A stretch of 64,000 nt of DNA from Rhodobacteraceae bacterium Araon29 (lineage in GTDB: Bacteria; Pseudomonadota; Alphaproteobacteria; Rhodobacterales; Rhodobacteraceae). This document shows positions 1 to 9,847 of this stretch, piece by piece (within the stretch, counting starts at the first letter, position 1; each line of letters begins with the position of its first letter). Below the pieces are notes generated by a model, which was not told where the DNA came from, searched no databases, and saw only the letters and a program-made list of their open reading frames with translations. The DNA lies in assembly GCA_039640505.1 (NCBI GenBank), contig CP046865.1, positions 1,351,001 to 1,415,000 on the forward strand, written 5' to 3'. The translations under genes and the position numbers were made by a program.

Positions 1-2
1 AT

Positions 3-2459
3 GAGCAAGCCTTTGCGTTTTGCGATCTTTTGGTGATCGGCGCCGGTCCGGCGGGGTTGATGGCTGCGCTCAATGCGGCGCGCTCGGGGCTTGAAGTGAT
101 CCTTGCTGATGAAGACAGCCGCTTTGGCGGCCGCCTGAACAGTGAAACTTACGACATTGGCGGCGCTGCCGGGGCAGATTGGGCAGCGCAGGTCACAGCA
201 GAGCTAAAAGAGATGCCAAATGTGCGTCTTATGCCACGCACCACGGTGACGGGCGCCTATGATCAGGGCACGTTTGGCGCGCTTGAGCGGGTCGCGCAGC
301 ATTTGCCTTCCGGGCAAGGCGATCTGCCCGAGGCCTGCTTTTGGCGGATTGTGTGCCGCCGCTCGATTTTGGCGGCTGGCGCGTTAGAGCGCGGCATTGC
401 TTTTGCCAATAATGACCGGCCCGGCGTGATGATGGCCTCGGCGGTGCGCAGCTATGTGAACCGCTACGGTGTCGCGCCCGGCAAGGCGGTGGTTATCTTT
501 GGCAACAATGATAATGCCGCGCGCACGGCAAAGGACCTTGCCGCCGCCGGCGTGCAGATTGCCGCCTATGTTGAGGCCCGCGAAAGCGCGCCGATCACAG
601 GCGATTTCCCGATCTACACCAATGCGCAGATTTGCAACACCACCGGACGGCACGGGCTGGACGGGGTTACCCTGCGCCACGCGGGCGGCGAGACCAAGCT
701 TGCGGCGGATTGTTTGGCCATGAGCGGCGGATGGAACCCCACGGTGCATCTAAGCTGCCACATGGGCGGTCGACCGGTTTGGGAGGATGGCCTCCAGGCG
801 TTTCTGCCGGCCAAAGATGCAGTGCCGGGCATGCTTTATGCCGGATCAACCGCCGGGGCGATGTCAACCCAAGCCTGCCTGCGATCAGGCCTGCAAGCCG
901 CCGCGCAGGCAATCCGCGATCTTGGCAAAACACCAGCAAAGCAAAAGATGCCTCAGGCCGAAGATGAAGCATATGCGGTCACTGCACTGTGGTCAGTGCC
1001 CGGAAAAGCCCGCGCTTGGCTCGATTTTCAAAATGATGTAACCACCAAGGATGTGGCGCAGTCGGCGCAGGAAGGCTTTGCCTCGGTCGAGCATATGAAA
1101 CGCTACACTACCCAAGGCATGGCCCCCGATCAGGGCAAAAATTCAAATGTAGCAGCTTTGGCGGTTTTGGCAGATGCCACTGGCCAAAGTATTGCGGGCA
1201 CAGGCACCACCACGTTCCGCCCGCCCTATACGCCGGTTGCCATTGCTGCCATGGGCGCATCTGGCGTCGGCAAAGGCTTTGCCCCCGAGCGGATCAGCGC
1301 GGCGCAGAAAGCCATTGAGGAACGCGGCGCGCCGCTGATTGAGGCCGGGCTCTGGTACCGGCCAAGCTATTTTCCGCAGCCTGGCGAAACCACATGGCGG
1401 CAATCGTGCGACCGTGAGGTTGCGATGGTGCGCACATCGGTCGGGGTCTGCGATGTCTCTACGCTGGGCAAGATAGACATTCAGGGATCCGATGCCGGTA
1501 AGCTGCTTGATCTTGTTTACACAAACCGGTTTTCAACATTGAAAGAGCGCCGCGTGCGCTATGGTTTGATGCTGCGCGAAGACGGCTTCGTGATGGATGA
1601 TGGAACCACGGCGCGGCTTGGATCAGAGCATTATGTGATGACCACCACCACGGCTGCCGCAGGCGATGTGATGCGGCATCTTGAATTTGTGCATCAAGGC
1701 CTGCATCCCAACTGGGATATCAACCTGATGTCTGTCACCGAGAACTGGGCGCAATTTGCCATTGCTGGACCAGACGCCAAAGCGCTGATCGACGGGCTGC
1801 TCGATACGCCACTAGATCCGAAAAGCTGGCCTTTCATGAGTTGCGGCACTGTCAATATAATGGGGGTCAAAGCCCGGCTGTTCCGGATTTCCTTTAGCGG
1901 CGAGCTTGGCTACGAGCTGGCAGTTCCGGCGCGTTATGGCGACAGCCTATTTCGCATTTTGCTGGCGCGGGCCGAAGAAATGGGCGGCGGCGCCTACGGT
2001 ATGGAGGCGCTGAATGTTTTGCGCATCGAAAAAGGCTTTATCACCCATGCCGAAATTGATGGCCGGATCACGGCCTTTGATATTGGGTTTGACAAGATGA
2101 TCAGCGACGACAAAGATTGTATCGGCAAAGCCGCAGCGCAGCGCCCGGGTCTGCGCGATCCAGAGCGTGAGCGGCTTGTGGGGCTAAAACCTGTGGGCGC
2201 GGTCAAACAACTGACCGCTGGCGCCCACCTTTTTGCTGCCGATGATGCGGCTGTTAGCGATCATGATCAGGGATACATTACATCGGTGGGATTTTCCCCG
2301 ACCTTGGGGCATTATCTGGGCTTGGGCTTTTTGAAAAATGGCCCCGAGCGGATTGGTGAAACCATCAAAATGGTGGATCATATGCGCCAGATTGAAACTT
2401 TATGCGAAGTGATCCCCCCCGTGGCCTTTGATCCAGAAGGAGGGCGCACGCGTGCTTAG
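3..2459 (+). CDS. soxA: Sarcosine oxidase alpha subunit, left-truncated
   Basis: Alpha subunit of heterotetrameric sarcosine oxidase, which oxidatively demethylates sarcosine to glycine in the cytoplasm and passes the one-carbon unit to tetrahydrofolate. The frame is open from base 3 with no start, so the gene enters from the left. About 818 codons are visible of a usual length near 1000, so roughly the first 180 residues are missing. A dinucleotide-binding GAGPAGL motif lies at visible residues 13-19. The GcvT-like folate-binding domain begins near visible residue 450, and its C-terminal barrel near 724. The stop overlaps the soxG start, as expected for a soxBDAG operon whose soxB and soxD would lie upstream of the window. 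Confidence 0.93.
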   Translation, partial: EQAFAFCDLLVIGAGPAGLMAALNAARSGLEVILADEDSRFGGRLNSETYDIGGAAGADWAAQVTAELKEMPNVRLMPRTTVTGAYDQGTFGALERVAQHLPSGQGDLPEACFWRIVCRRSILAAGALERGIAFANNDRPGVMMASAVRSYVNRYGVAPGKAVVIFGNNDNAARTAKDLAAAGVQIAAYVEARESAPITGDFPIYTNAQICNTTGRHGLDGVTLRHAGGETKLAADCLAMSGGWNPTVHLSCHMGGRPVWEDGLQAFLPAKDAVPGMLYAGSTAGAMSTQACLRSGLQAAAQAIRDLGKTPAKQKMPQAEDEAYAVTALWSVPGKARAWLDFQNDVTTKDVAQSAQEGFASVEHMKRYTTQGMAPDQGKNSNVAALAVLADATGQSIAGTGTTTFRPPYTPVAIAAMGASGVGKGFAPERISAAQKAIEERGAPLIEAGLWYRPSYFPQPGETTWRQSCDREVAMVRTSVGVCDVSTLGKIDIQGSDAGKLLDLVYTNRFSTLKERRVRYGLMLREDGFVMDDGTTARLGSEHYVMTTTTAAAGDVMRHLEFVHQGLHPNWDINLMSVTENWAQFAIAGPDAKALIDGLLDTPLDPKSWPFMSCGTVNIMGVKARLFRISFSGELGYELAVPARYGDSLFRILLARAEEMGGGAYGMEALNVLRIEKGFITHAEIDGRITAFDIGFDKMISDDKDCIGKAAAQRPGLRDPERERLVGLKPVGAVKQLTAGAHLFAADDAAVSDHDQGYITSVGFSPTLGHYLGLGFLKNGPERIGETIKMVDHMRQIETLCEVIPPVAFDPEGGRTRA

Positions 2460-3000
2460 CCTGACTGCAAAATCAGCCTGTGATGGGCTTTTGCCACTGA
2501 CCATAGGCTCAGTATCGGTGGTGGAAATGAGTTCGGCGGTCATTACCGCGCTGGGCTGCCGCACAGATCAGCAAAAAGCACTTTCCTCGGCCCTGAAAAC
2601 ACACCATGGACTGGCGCTTCCAGCCACGCAAAGGGCAACAGGAAAAGCCTCGGCGCGTTGCTTGTGGTATGGCGCGCAATATCTTTTGATCGGTCCAAAA
2701 CCGCATCCGGCCTTGGCCAAAACCGCCGCCCTAGTGGATCAGTCAGACGGCTTTGCGGCGATCACACTCAAAGGCACGCACAGCCGAGAGGTGCTCGCAA
2801 GACTGGTTCCAATTGATCTTAGCCCTGCTGTGTTCAAACAGGGCCATAGCGCCCGCAGCCTGTTGCAGCATATCCATATCTCCATCACGCGCGTTTCCAA
2901 AGATGGGTTTTTAATTCTGGCGCCGCGCTCGATGGCGGGAACACTGATCAAGGATTTGAAGTCAGCGATGCAAACTGTGGCGGCGCGGGATACGCTTTGA
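2452..3000 (+). CDS. soxG: Sarcosine oxidase gamma subunit
   Basis: Small gamma subunit of heterotetrameric sarcosine oxidase, about 182 residues, with a GcvT-like fold and no cofactor of its own. I start it at the GTG at 2452, which overlaps the soxA stop and follows an AAGGAGGG-like ribosome site at 2436-2443. A TTG at 2428 in the same frame is less likely because it lies upstream of that site. The overlap indicates translational coupling with soxA. The protein family diverges fast, so the call rests on position and length as much as on sequence. Confidence 0.85.
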   Translation: MLSLTAKSACDGLLPLTIGSVSVVEMSSAVITALGCRTDQQKALSSALKTHHGLALPATQRATGKASARCLWYGAQYLLIGPKPHPALAKTAALVDQSDGFAAITLKGTHSREVLARLVPIDLSPAVFKQGHSARSLLQHIHISITRVSKDGFLILAPRSMAGTLIKDLKSAMQTVAARDTL

Positions 3001-3092
3001 ACGGCTTTTGGTTTAAAAACCTCATTTCTGGATAAAGCTTATGTGTGCAGAGAGGGCTGGACTTTGCAGAGCCAAGGGAAGATATTTACACC

Positions 3093-5039
3093 ATGAGCCT
3101 TCCGCCCGGATTCCTTGACGAGTTACGCACCCGTGTCAGCCTAACCTCAGTGGTTGGACGCAAAGTGTCATGGGATATGCGCAAATCCAATCAGGGCAAA
3201 GGCGATATGTGGGCACCTTGCCCATTTCACCAAGAAAAAACGGCCTCGTTTCACGTCGATGACCGCAAAGGGTTTTACTATTGCTTTGGCTGTCAGGCCA
3301 AGGGCGATGCGATCAGTTTTATCAAAGACACCGAAAATGTGAGCTTTATCGAAGCGGTTGAAATTCTGGCAGGTGAGGCTGGGATGAGCATGCCAGCGCG
3401 CGATCCGCAGGCGCGCGAAAAAGCAGATCATCGCAGTGAGCTTAGCGATGTGATGGAGCAGGCGGTGCGGTATTTTAGAATGACGCTGAACACCGCCGCC
3501 GCCGCGCCAGCACGCAGCTATCTGGAAGGGCGCGGGTTAAGCCCCGCCACCCAAGAGCGCTTTGATCTGGGATTTGCGCTGGATGATCGCAGCGCGCTGA
3601 TCCGCCATTTGACAGATAGCGGTGTGGCCATTGAAAAAATAATTGAAACCGGACTGTGTATCAAGCCCGATGATGGCGGCGCGCCTTATGACCGGTTTCG
3701 GGGCCGCATTATGTTTCCCATTCGCGATATGCGCGGTCGGTGCGTTGCTTTTGGCGGCCGGGCCATGGACCCTGCAGCGCGGGCCAAATACCTAAATTCG
3801 CCTGAGACCACTTTGTTTGACAAAGGCCGTTCGCTTTATAATCAGGCGGCGGCACGCTCAGAGTTAGGCAAAAATAGCCCCTTGATTGTGGCCGAAGGCT
3901 ATATGGATGTCATCGCGCTGGTTGAGGCCGGATTTAGTGCATCGGTTGCACCGCTTGGAACGGCGATCACCGAAGATCAGCTCACCTTGATGTGGCGCAT
4001 GCATACAGAGCCAATTATTGCCTTAGACGGGGATGCGGCCGGATTGCGCGCCGCTTTCCGGTTGATTGATCTGGCACTGCCGATGCTGGAAACCGGCCGT
4101 GCGCTGCGCTTTGCGCTGATGCCGCAAGGCCAGGATCCGGATGATGTTATCCGTCAGGGCGGCCCGCAGGCCTTGCAGGGGCTGCTGGATCAGGCGGTAC
4201 CCATGGTCGAGCTGATGTGGCGGCAGGCCACCGAGGGGCAGGTTTATGACAGCCCTGAGCGCAAAGCTGCGCTGGATAAAACAATCGGCTCTAAAATCGC
4301 GTTGATCCGTGATCCGGGGCTGCGCACCCATTATCAAAATGCGGTCAAAGATCTGCGCTGGAACTTGTTTCGCCCTCAGCGCAATCCTTCGGCTGGGCGC
4401 GGGCGATTTGGGGCAGGCGCGCGGCCAAGCTCTGCGCAGCCTTCGACCAAAGCATCGGCTTTGGCCGCCGCTGATGACGGCGTTGCACAATATATCCGCG
4501 AGGCTGTGATTATTGCGGTTCTGGTTGCCAGCCCGGCGGTGATCGATCAGTTGGTTGAGGATCTCAGCATGCTTGAATTTGCAGATGTGGAACTTGACCG
4601 GATGCTAAAGATTTTGCGCGGTGGCGGTTTTGCCAACCGCGGCGAGGTCGAGGCGCGGGTTACCGAAACGCTGGGCGCCGGGGCGCTTGAAAAGCTATGG
4701 GCGAGCGGACATGTGGCGATCACGCCCTGTCTGCGTCATCCGGGTAATATTGAAATGGCGCGAATGACGGTAGAGGAAGAGCTGGCAAAACTGGGCAGTG
4801 AGCAGGGCCTTGCCGCCGAGCTGAGCGAAGCTACAAAGGACCCGCAGCAGGCGCTGGATGATACCTCTTTATGGCGGCTTACCCGTGCGGCAGAAGCCAA
4901 AAATCGCGCCAGTCAACCCGATCAGCAGGACAAGGTTCAATACGACCTTGGGGACAATGGCGCCCGAATCAATCGCGATGAGCGCAGTAAATTAGACGCT
5001 CTTTTAGAAGAAATATCCTCTAGTAGACCCAAACATTGA
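3093..5039 (+). CDS. dnaG: DNA primase
   Basis: Makes RNA primers for chromosome replication together with the DnaB helicase. The start is the ATG at 3093 (MSLPPGFL), giving 648 residues; an upstream in-frame start at 3045 would add an atypical leader. The CHC2 zinc finger is clear: C43, H46, C64 and C67. The TOPRIM catalytic core shows an EGYMD motif near residue 268 and LDGD near 311. The C-terminal part, after a low-complexity linker near residue 430, is the helicase-binding region. rpoD follows after 109 bases, the dnaG-rpoD order of the macromolecular synthesis operon. Confidence 0.97.
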   Translation: MSLPPGFLDELRTRVSLTSVVGRKVSWDMRKSNQGKGDMWAPCPFHQEKTASFHVDDRKGFYYCFGCQAKGDAISFIKDTENVSFIEAVEILAGEAGMSMPARDPQAREKADHRSELSDVMEQAVRYFRMTLNTAAAAPARSYLEGRGLSPATQERFDLGFALDDRSALIRHLTDSGVAIEKIIETGLCIKPDDGGAPYDRFRGRIMFPIRDMRGRCVAFGGRAMDPAARAKYLNSPETTLFDKGRSLYNQAAARSELGKNSPLIVAEGYMDVIALVEAGFSASVAPLGTAITEDQLTLMWRMHTEPIIALDGDAAGLRAAFRLIDLALPMLETGRALRFALMPQGQDPDDVIRQGGPQALQGLLDQAVPMVELMWRQATEGQVYDSPERKAALDKTIGSKIALIRDPGLRTHYQNAVKDLRWNLFRPQRNPSAGRGRFGAGARPSSAQPSTKASALAAADDGVAQYIREAVIIAVLVASPAVIDQLVEDLSMLEFADVELDRMLKILRGGGFANRGEVEARVTETLGAGALEKLWASGHVAITPCLRHPGNIEMARMTVEEELAKLGSEQGLAAELSEATKDPQQALDDTSLWRLTRAAEAKNRASQPDQQDKVQYDLGDNGARINRDERSKLDALLEEISSSRPKH

Positions 5040-5084
5040 AATTTTGGTGAGGAATTCCCAGATAAAAGCAGGTAAACCGGTGTG

Positions 5085-5125
5085 CGAATCACTAGATCAC
5101 GGTAATGATTCGTCCATCCGAATCA
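5085..5125 (+). promoter_or_regulatory. Two mutually exclusive hairpins in the rpoD leader
   Basis: CGAATCACTA at 5085-5094 can pair with TAATGATTCG at 5103-5112 (9 of 10 pairs). The same TGATTCG (5106-5112) can instead pair perfectly with CGAATCA at 5119-5125 across a 6-base loop. The element ends 23 bases before the rpoD ATG. Two stems sharing one strand look like a switch, but no U-tract is present and no known motif is recognised. The function is inference. Confidence 0.35.
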
Positions 5126-5148
5126 CTTGCCCCAGTTAGGATACAATA

Positions 5149-7128
5149 ATGGCCGCAAAAGACGCTGACGATCGCAAGCCCGAAGACCAAGACGCCGAGA
5201 TTTCTCTGGATATGAGCCAAACGGCGGTCAAGAAGATGATTTCTGAGGCACGTGATAAGGGGTATATCACCTATGATCAGCTGAACCATGTGCTGCCCCC
5301 GGATCAGGTATCCTCTGAACAAATCGAAGATGTCATGTCCATGCTGTCCGAAATGGGCATCAACATTATTGAGGACGAAGAGGCCGAGGAAGAAGATAAA
5401 GGCACCACAGATTTGGTCGCAGCCGCGGGCGCGAAAGAAGTTGTTGTCTCAGCCGGACAAACCGAAAAGCTGGATCGTACCGATGATCCGGTGCGTATGT
5501 ATCTACGTGAAATGGGATCGGTTGAGCTGCTGAGCCGAGAAGGCGAGATTGCGATTGCCAAACGTATCGAGGCGGGCCGCAATACAATGATCTTGGGGCT
5601 TTGCGAAAGCCCGCTGACATTTCAAGCGATCACCATTTGGCGCGATGAATTGCTAAGCGAAGATATTCTGCTGCGCGATGTGATTGATCTTGAAGCGACC
5701 TTTGGGGATCAGTTGAGCGAAGACGGCGAAGAATCAGTGATTAACACCGCTGCGGTGTCTGACGCCCAGCCCAAGGCACAAGAGGCGCCGGAACTGGACG
5801 CCGATGGCAACCCGATCATCAACGATGACGACGATGACGACGATGATGAGCATTCAAATCTGTCGCTCGCGGCGATGGAGGCGGCGCTTAAACCGCAGGT
5901 TCTGGAAACTCTCGACCGGATTGCCAATGATTATATCAAACTCTCCGAAATGCAGGATTCGCGTATTTCCGCAGCCCTTAGCGAAACTGGAAGTTATTCT
6001 GAATCTGACGAAGAAACCTATCAGACACTGCGCGCAGAAATCGTCGAGCTCGTCAATGAACTGCATTTGCACAACAACCGTATCGAAGCCTTGATTGATC
6101 AGCTTTACGGCATCAACCGCCGGATTATGCAGATCGACAGCGCCATGGTGAAACTGGCCGATCAGGCACGGATCAACCGCCGTGAGTTTATCGAAGAATA
6201 TCGCGGCCACGAATTGGATCCGACCTGGATGGAGCGGATGGCGGAAAAGCCCGGACGCGGTTGGCAGATGTTTATCGAACGGGCTACGTCAAAAGTGGCC
6301 GAATTGCGCACCGACATGGCGCAGGTCGGCCAATATGTTGGCTTGGAAATCGGCGAGTTTCGCCGCATCGTATCCCAAGTGCAAAAAGGTGAAAAAGAAG
6401 CCCGTCAGGCGAAAAAGGAAATGGTCGAAGCCAACCTGCGTCTGGTGATCTCAATCGCCAAAAAATACACCAACCGTGGTCTGCAATTCCTTGATTTGAT
6501 CCAGGAAGGCAACATTGGCCTTATGAAAGCGGTAGATAAATTTGAATATCGCCGCGGCTATAAGTTTTCCACTTATGCCACCTGGTGGATCCGTCAGGCG
6601 ATCACACGCTCAATCGCTGATCAGGCGCGCACCATCCGTATTCCGGTACATATGATCGAAACAATCAACAAACTGGTGCGCACAGGGCGCCAGATGCTGC
6701 ATGAGATTGGCCGCGAACCCACACCCGAAGAGCTGGCGCATAAACTTCAAATGCCGCTGGAAAAAGTCCGCAAGGTGATGAAGATCGCAAAAGAACCTAT
6801 TTCGCTTGAAACCCCCATTGGCGACGAAGAAGACAGCCAACTGGGTGATTTCATTCCGGACTCGAACGCGGTTCTGCCGCTCGATAGCGCTATTCAGGAA
6901 AACTTAAAAGAAACCACCACCCGCGTGCTGTCATCGCTGACGCCGCGCGAAGAGCGGGTTTTGCGGATGCGCTTTGGCATCGGCATGAACACCGATCACA
7001 CGCTCGAAGAGGTGGGCCAGCAATTTAGCGTGACCCGCGAACGTATCCGTCAGATTGAAGCCAAGGCGCTGCGTAAGCTTAAGCATCCCTCGCGCTCACG
7101 CAAACTGCGCAGTTTTCTAGATCAATAA
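5149..7128 (+). CDS. rpoD: RNA polymerase sigma-70 factor (housekeeping)
   Basis: Principal sigma factor, 659 residues, directing RNA polymerase to vegetative promoters. Region 1.1 lies at about residues 15-85 and region 1.2 ([12 protein letters not shown]) near 107. A non-conserved insert with an Asp run near residue 225 is typical of proteobacterial RpoD. Region 2, with the -10 recognition and melting helix ([10 protein letters not shown]), lies near 440-505. The region 4.2 helix-turn-helix ([20 protein letters not shown]) lies near 618-637. It lies downstream of dnaG in the same direction, and a strong hairpin follows its stop. Confidence 0.98.
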   Translation: MAAKDADDRKPEDQDAEISLDMSQTAVKKMISEARDKGYITYDQLNHVLPPDQVSSEQIEDVMSMLSEMGINIIEDEEAEEEDKGTTDLVAAAGAKEVVVSAGQTEKLDRTDDPVRMYLREMGSVELLSREGEIAIAKRIEAGRNTMILGLCESPLTFQAITIWRDELLSEDILLRDVIDLEATFGDQLSEDGEESVINTAAVSDAQPKAQEAPELDADGNPIINDDDDDDDDEHSNLSLAAMEAALKPQVLETLDRIANDYIKLSEMQDSRISAALSETGSYSESDEETYQTLRAEIVELVNELHLHNNRIEALIDQLYGINRRIMQIDSAMVKLADQARINRREFIEEYRGHELDPTWMERMAEKPGRGWQMFIERATSKVAELRTDMAQVGQYVGLEIGEFRRIVSQVQKGEKEARQAKKEMVEANLRLVISIAKKYTNRGLQFLDLIQEGNIGLMKAVDKFEYRRGYKFSTYATWWIRQAITRSIADQARTIRIPVHMIETINKLVRTGRQMLHEIGREPTPEELAHKLQMPLEKVRKVMKIAKEPISLETPIGDEEDSQLGDFIPDSNAVLPLDSAIQENLKETTTRVLSSLTPREERVLRMRFGIGMNTDHTLEEVGQQFSVTRERIRQIEAKALRKLKHPSRSRKLRSFLDQ

Positions 7129-7152
7129 AGCAACGCTTTGACATTTTAAGTG

Positions 7153-7178
7153 CCTTGATTGCCGCTCGGCAATCAAGG
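7153..7178 (+). terminator. Terminator-like hairpin after rpoD
   Basis: A perfect 11-bp stem (CCTTGATTGCC / GGCAATCAAGG) with a GCTC loop begins 24 bases after the rpoD stop. No U-run follows, so it may be an imperfect intrinsic terminator or an RNA-stabilising 3' hairpin. Confidence 0.6.
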
Positions 7179-7355
7179 GTGGTAGGCTTGTGCGGCGCGC
7201 ACACTCTATGATTGCAAGTGGATTTTTGATGGTCCAGTATTGCAATAATTTGAGATTAAGCATGCCTGCATGCAACGCGGCATTTAATAGAATCACACAT
7301 TTCTCAGAGAGAGCAAGATTAATTTTACACGCGCACAAATAAAAGGAAGCGAAGA

Positions 7356-7730
7356 ATGTCAATTTCGGATCAAATAGAAAAATATATTAACGCAATTGAA
7401 CAAAGAAATTTGAAAGAAATTTCAGAAATTTTTTTTAAATCAAGCGAACTAACAATAGTTTTCCCTAATGGATCGGAAGTCATAGGGTATGATAATATTG
7501 TTGAAATGCATAGATCGTGGTTTTCCGAAAAAAATTGGATTTGGAATGGCCGCCATATCCGCACAATGACATTTGAAGATACTGCAATTACGGTTATAAA
7601 ATATGAATACATAAGCGAGCCAACTAGCCAAACTATTGGAGAAAACGATTTTTTATTGTCATTGACTTGGAAGTGTGTTGGTGGCGATTGGTTTGTTATA
7701 TTTGATCAAAACACACCACTGCGAGGATAG
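7356..7730 (+). CDS. SnoaL/NTF2-like small protein
   Basis: A 124-residue protein with the size and layout of the NTF2-like (SnoaL, ketosteroid-isomerase-like) fold: an N-terminal helix with IEKYINAIEQRN, a DNIVEMHRSWF segment and a C-terminal strand ending in WFVIFDQNT. An AAAAGGAAG ribosome site precedes the ATG. Members bind or turn over small molecules or act as accessory domains, and the substrate here cannot be read. The gene is much richer in A+T than rpoD next door and is followed after 3 bases by another small gene, so the pair is probably co-transcribed and may be acquired DNA. Confidence 0.6.
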   Translation: MSISDQIEKYINAIEQRNLKEISEIFFKSSELTIVFPNGSEVIGYDNIVEMHRSWFSEKNWIWNGRHIRTMTFEDTAITVIKYEYISEPTSQTIGENDFLLSLTWKCVGGDWFVIFDQNTPLRG

Positions 7731-7733
7731 TAA

Positions 7734-7967
7734 ATGACGAAAACACTAAAGGAGTTTGACTATATTTTCACTAGCAGTGGAAAATTGATGATTTTATATT
7801 TAGGACGCCAGATAATGGTAGTTAAAGGTGAGCGCGCCTATAAGCTCCATAGTAGGTTAAAATCTGTCGATTTTTTCAATGCTCAACTTATTCTGGCCAA
7901 AGCTACGAAAAATTTTAAACGCGGTAACGAAAGTTTATGCAAATTGAAGCAGGACCAAAAACGCTAA
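7734..7967 (+). CDS. Small hypothetical protein
   Basis: A 77-residue basic protein that I do not recognise. It starts 3 bases after the SnoaL-like gene, suggesting one transcript. It is Lys-rich towards the C terminus, has no signal peptide or membrane segment, and is A+T-rich like its neighbour. It could be a real small gene or a remnant; coupling to the upstream gene is the main support. Confidence 0.4.
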   Translation: MTKTLKEFDYIFTSSGKLMILYLGRQIMVVKGERAYKLHSRLKSVDFFNAQLILAKATKNFKRGNESLCKLKQDQKR

Positions 7968-8092
7968 TAACGAATATAAAAAAAAATTTGCACTCATGGT
8001 ATCTTCATCAACGGATAACTATTTGACAGATACAGATTTTAGGTAAGAACGCGCTGCCTGATTGTTGCCAGTGGACGTGGGATTTTTAGAAG

Positions 8093-8323
8093 ATGGAAGA
8101 CAAGCCTAAAGTTGTTCTGTCCGTCAATCACGATGGAGCAACAATATGCGTTGATGTATTTCGACGGCCTGATGGGTCGTATGGTTTTGAAGAATACAGA
8201 AGAGATCCCGAAGACAACACTGGCTGGTTTGCGATAGGGCACCATTCGCATAAAAATTTTACAGATATTGATAGTGCCAAAAACGCAGCAATTCAGCATA
8301 TTCATTGGCTAGACGGCTTTTAA
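8093..8323 (+). CDS. Small hypothetical protein
   Basis: A 76-residue protein of unrecognised family. The composition is protein-like (VVLSVNHDGATICVDVFRRPDGSYGFEEYRRD), with a mix of charged and aromatic residues and no membrane segment. The pattern suggests a compact beta-rich domain. It lies between the A+T-rich small genes and the broken histidine phosphatase. The ribosome site is weak (AGAAG directly before the ATG). A reverse-strand reading over the same bases looks less protein-like. Confidence 0.45.
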   Translation: MEDKPKVVLSVNHDGATICVDVFRRPDGSYGFEEYRRDPEDNTGWFAIGHHSHKNFTDIDSAKNAAIQHIHWLDGF

Positions 8324-8351
8324 GAGCTGACACTCGCAAGGGGTATATAAT

Positions 8352-8904
8352 TTGAAAACCATTTATCTCATCCGCCACGCGCAATCGACCGGTCAGTAAC
8401 CCAATGGCGACCTGACAGAACTTGGAAAAAAAACAGGCGCAGGATTTAATCGCACGTCTGAGTTACATTCGCCCGGATGGCGCATATTCAAGCCCCTATC
8501 TGAGGGCTCTGGATACAATCAGGCCCTTTTGCGATAGCGCTGGCCTTGATATTCAAACCGATCCCGATCTTGCTGAGCGGCAGCTCAAGCCGTTTGATCT
8601 GTGGCTTCCCTTTGATGAATTGATCCATCACCTACGGCTCTCTTTTGAAAACTGGGACTATAAAATGGAAGGCGGCGAGCCGCTCAATGACACCCAACGC
8701 CGCGCCCTGCGCGGGCTCAGAAAAATCGCGCAAAGCAATTTCGAACGCCCGATTGTTGCCGCACACGGAAATCTTATCGCCACGGTGCTGGGCGCCATAG
8801 ACCCGGACTTTGGGTTTGAGCAATGGCGCGCCATGAAGAACCCGCATCTTTATGCGCTTAGCTATCAGCAGGATCAACTGAGAGGCTTTGAAGATATTGG
8901 CTAA
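8352..8904 (+). pseudogene. Histidine phosphatase (phosphoglycerate mutase-like), broken
   Basis: Remnant of a histidine phosphatase superfamily protein. Translation from TTG 8352 gives MKTIYLIRHAQSTGQ, with the family's RHxxS catalytic signature, then a TAA at 8397-8399. The same frame continues PNGDLTELGKK and then must shift by one base in a run of eight A residues (8416-8423) to reach QAQDLIARLSYIRPDGAYSS and the rest of the domain. The second half keeps an AAHGN motif holding the second catalytic histidine. Two independent lesions argue for a true pseudogene rather than one read error. Confidence 0.8.
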
Positions 8905-9031
8905 ACAAGGCCACGCTTTTCTTTTTTAAAATACGATATGTGCCCTTAATTTTGACACAGCTGTGTCAATTCGCATGGCACACAAATATGTGCTATCTTG
9001 GCTTCAACGCATTGATCAAAAGGGGGATGCC

Positions 9032-9406
9032 GTGAACCTCGGACAATTTTCAATCAGCCTGGCGGTGAAGAATTTGGCCAATTCAAAGAGCTTTTATGAA
9101 GCGCTTGGATTTACAGCCTTTGGTGGCGCAATCGAGCGCGATTACCTGATTATGAAACAAGGAGAAACACTCATCGGTCTGTTTCAAGGCATGTTTGAGA
9201 ATAATATCCTCACCTTTAATCCGGGTTGGGATTCAAGCGCCTGCAAAGTTGATCCGTTCAACGATGTGCGTGAGCTGCAGGCGCTGCTGCTCGACAAGGA
9301 AATCGCTTTGGATGAGCCGCACGCCGACCCTGAGGGCAAGGGGCCGGCGCATTTCATTTTACATGACCCTGACGGTAACATGATCATGGTGGATCAGCAT
9401 CGGTGA
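9032..9406 (+). CDS. VOC (glyoxalase-like) family protein
   Basis: A 124-residue vicinal-oxygen-chelate protein (glyoxalase/bleomycin-resistance fold). The start is placed at the GTG at 9032, behind AAAGGGGG. It opens with FSISLAVKNLANSKSFYEALGF, the usual first beta-alpha unit, and ends with FILHDPDGNMIMVDQH, the usual metal-side strand of the second module. The substrate is unknown. Its stop overlaps the start of the yjbQ-like gene, so the two are translationally coupled. Confidence 0.8.
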   Translation: MNLGQFSISLAVKNLANSKSFYEALGFTAFGGAIERDYLIMKQGETLIGLFQGMFENNILTFNPGWDSSACKVDPFNDVRELQALLLDKEIALDEPHADPEGKGPAHFILHDPDGNMIMVDQHR

Positions 9407-9825
9407 GGCAAACTACTTTTACCCTTCAAACCCAAGGTCCGGGGCTTTATGAATTTACTGGTGATGCGGCGCGCTGGCTGCGCGGGGTTCATCCTAGTGG
9501 CGACGGCCTGCTGACGCTGTTTATCCGCCACACCTCGGCCAGTTTGGTTGTTCAGGAAAACGCTGACCCCGAAGTGCAGACCGATCTGGCGGAATTTTTT
9601 CACCGATTGGTGCCGCCGACGACCGATCCGTCGATGTCTTATTTAACCCACACTTATGAAGGCCCCGATGATATGCCGGCGCATATCAAAGCCGCGCTTT
9701 TACCCAGCCATTTATCAATCCCGTTTTCGGATGGCGCGCTGAGCCTTGGCATGTGGCAGGGGATCTATTTGTTCGAGCATCGCAGCCGCCCGCACAGCCG
9801 TCAGGTGGTGGCCCATATAGGCTAA
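9403..9825 (+). CDS. YjbQ family protein (UPF0047)
   Basis: A 140-residue YjbQ/UPF0047 protein. Hallmarks are FIRHTSASLVVQENADPEV in the middle and the metal-site-like YEGPDDMPAHIKAALL followed by a LGMWQGIYLFEHR strand near the C terminus. Members are linked to weak thiamine phosphate synthase activity, but the physiological role is uncertain. It begins with GTG inside the upstream stop codon, indicating coupling to the VOC gene. Confidence 0.9.
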   Translation: MRQTTFTLQTQGPGLYEFTGDAARWLRGVHPSGDGLLTLFIRHTSASLVVQENADPEVQTDLAEFFHRLVPPTTDPSMSYLTHTYEGPDDMPAHIKAALLPSHLSIPFSDGALSLGMWQGIYLFEHRSRPHSRQVVAHIG

Positions 9826-9847
9826 AAAGGGGTATTTTTCACACCTC

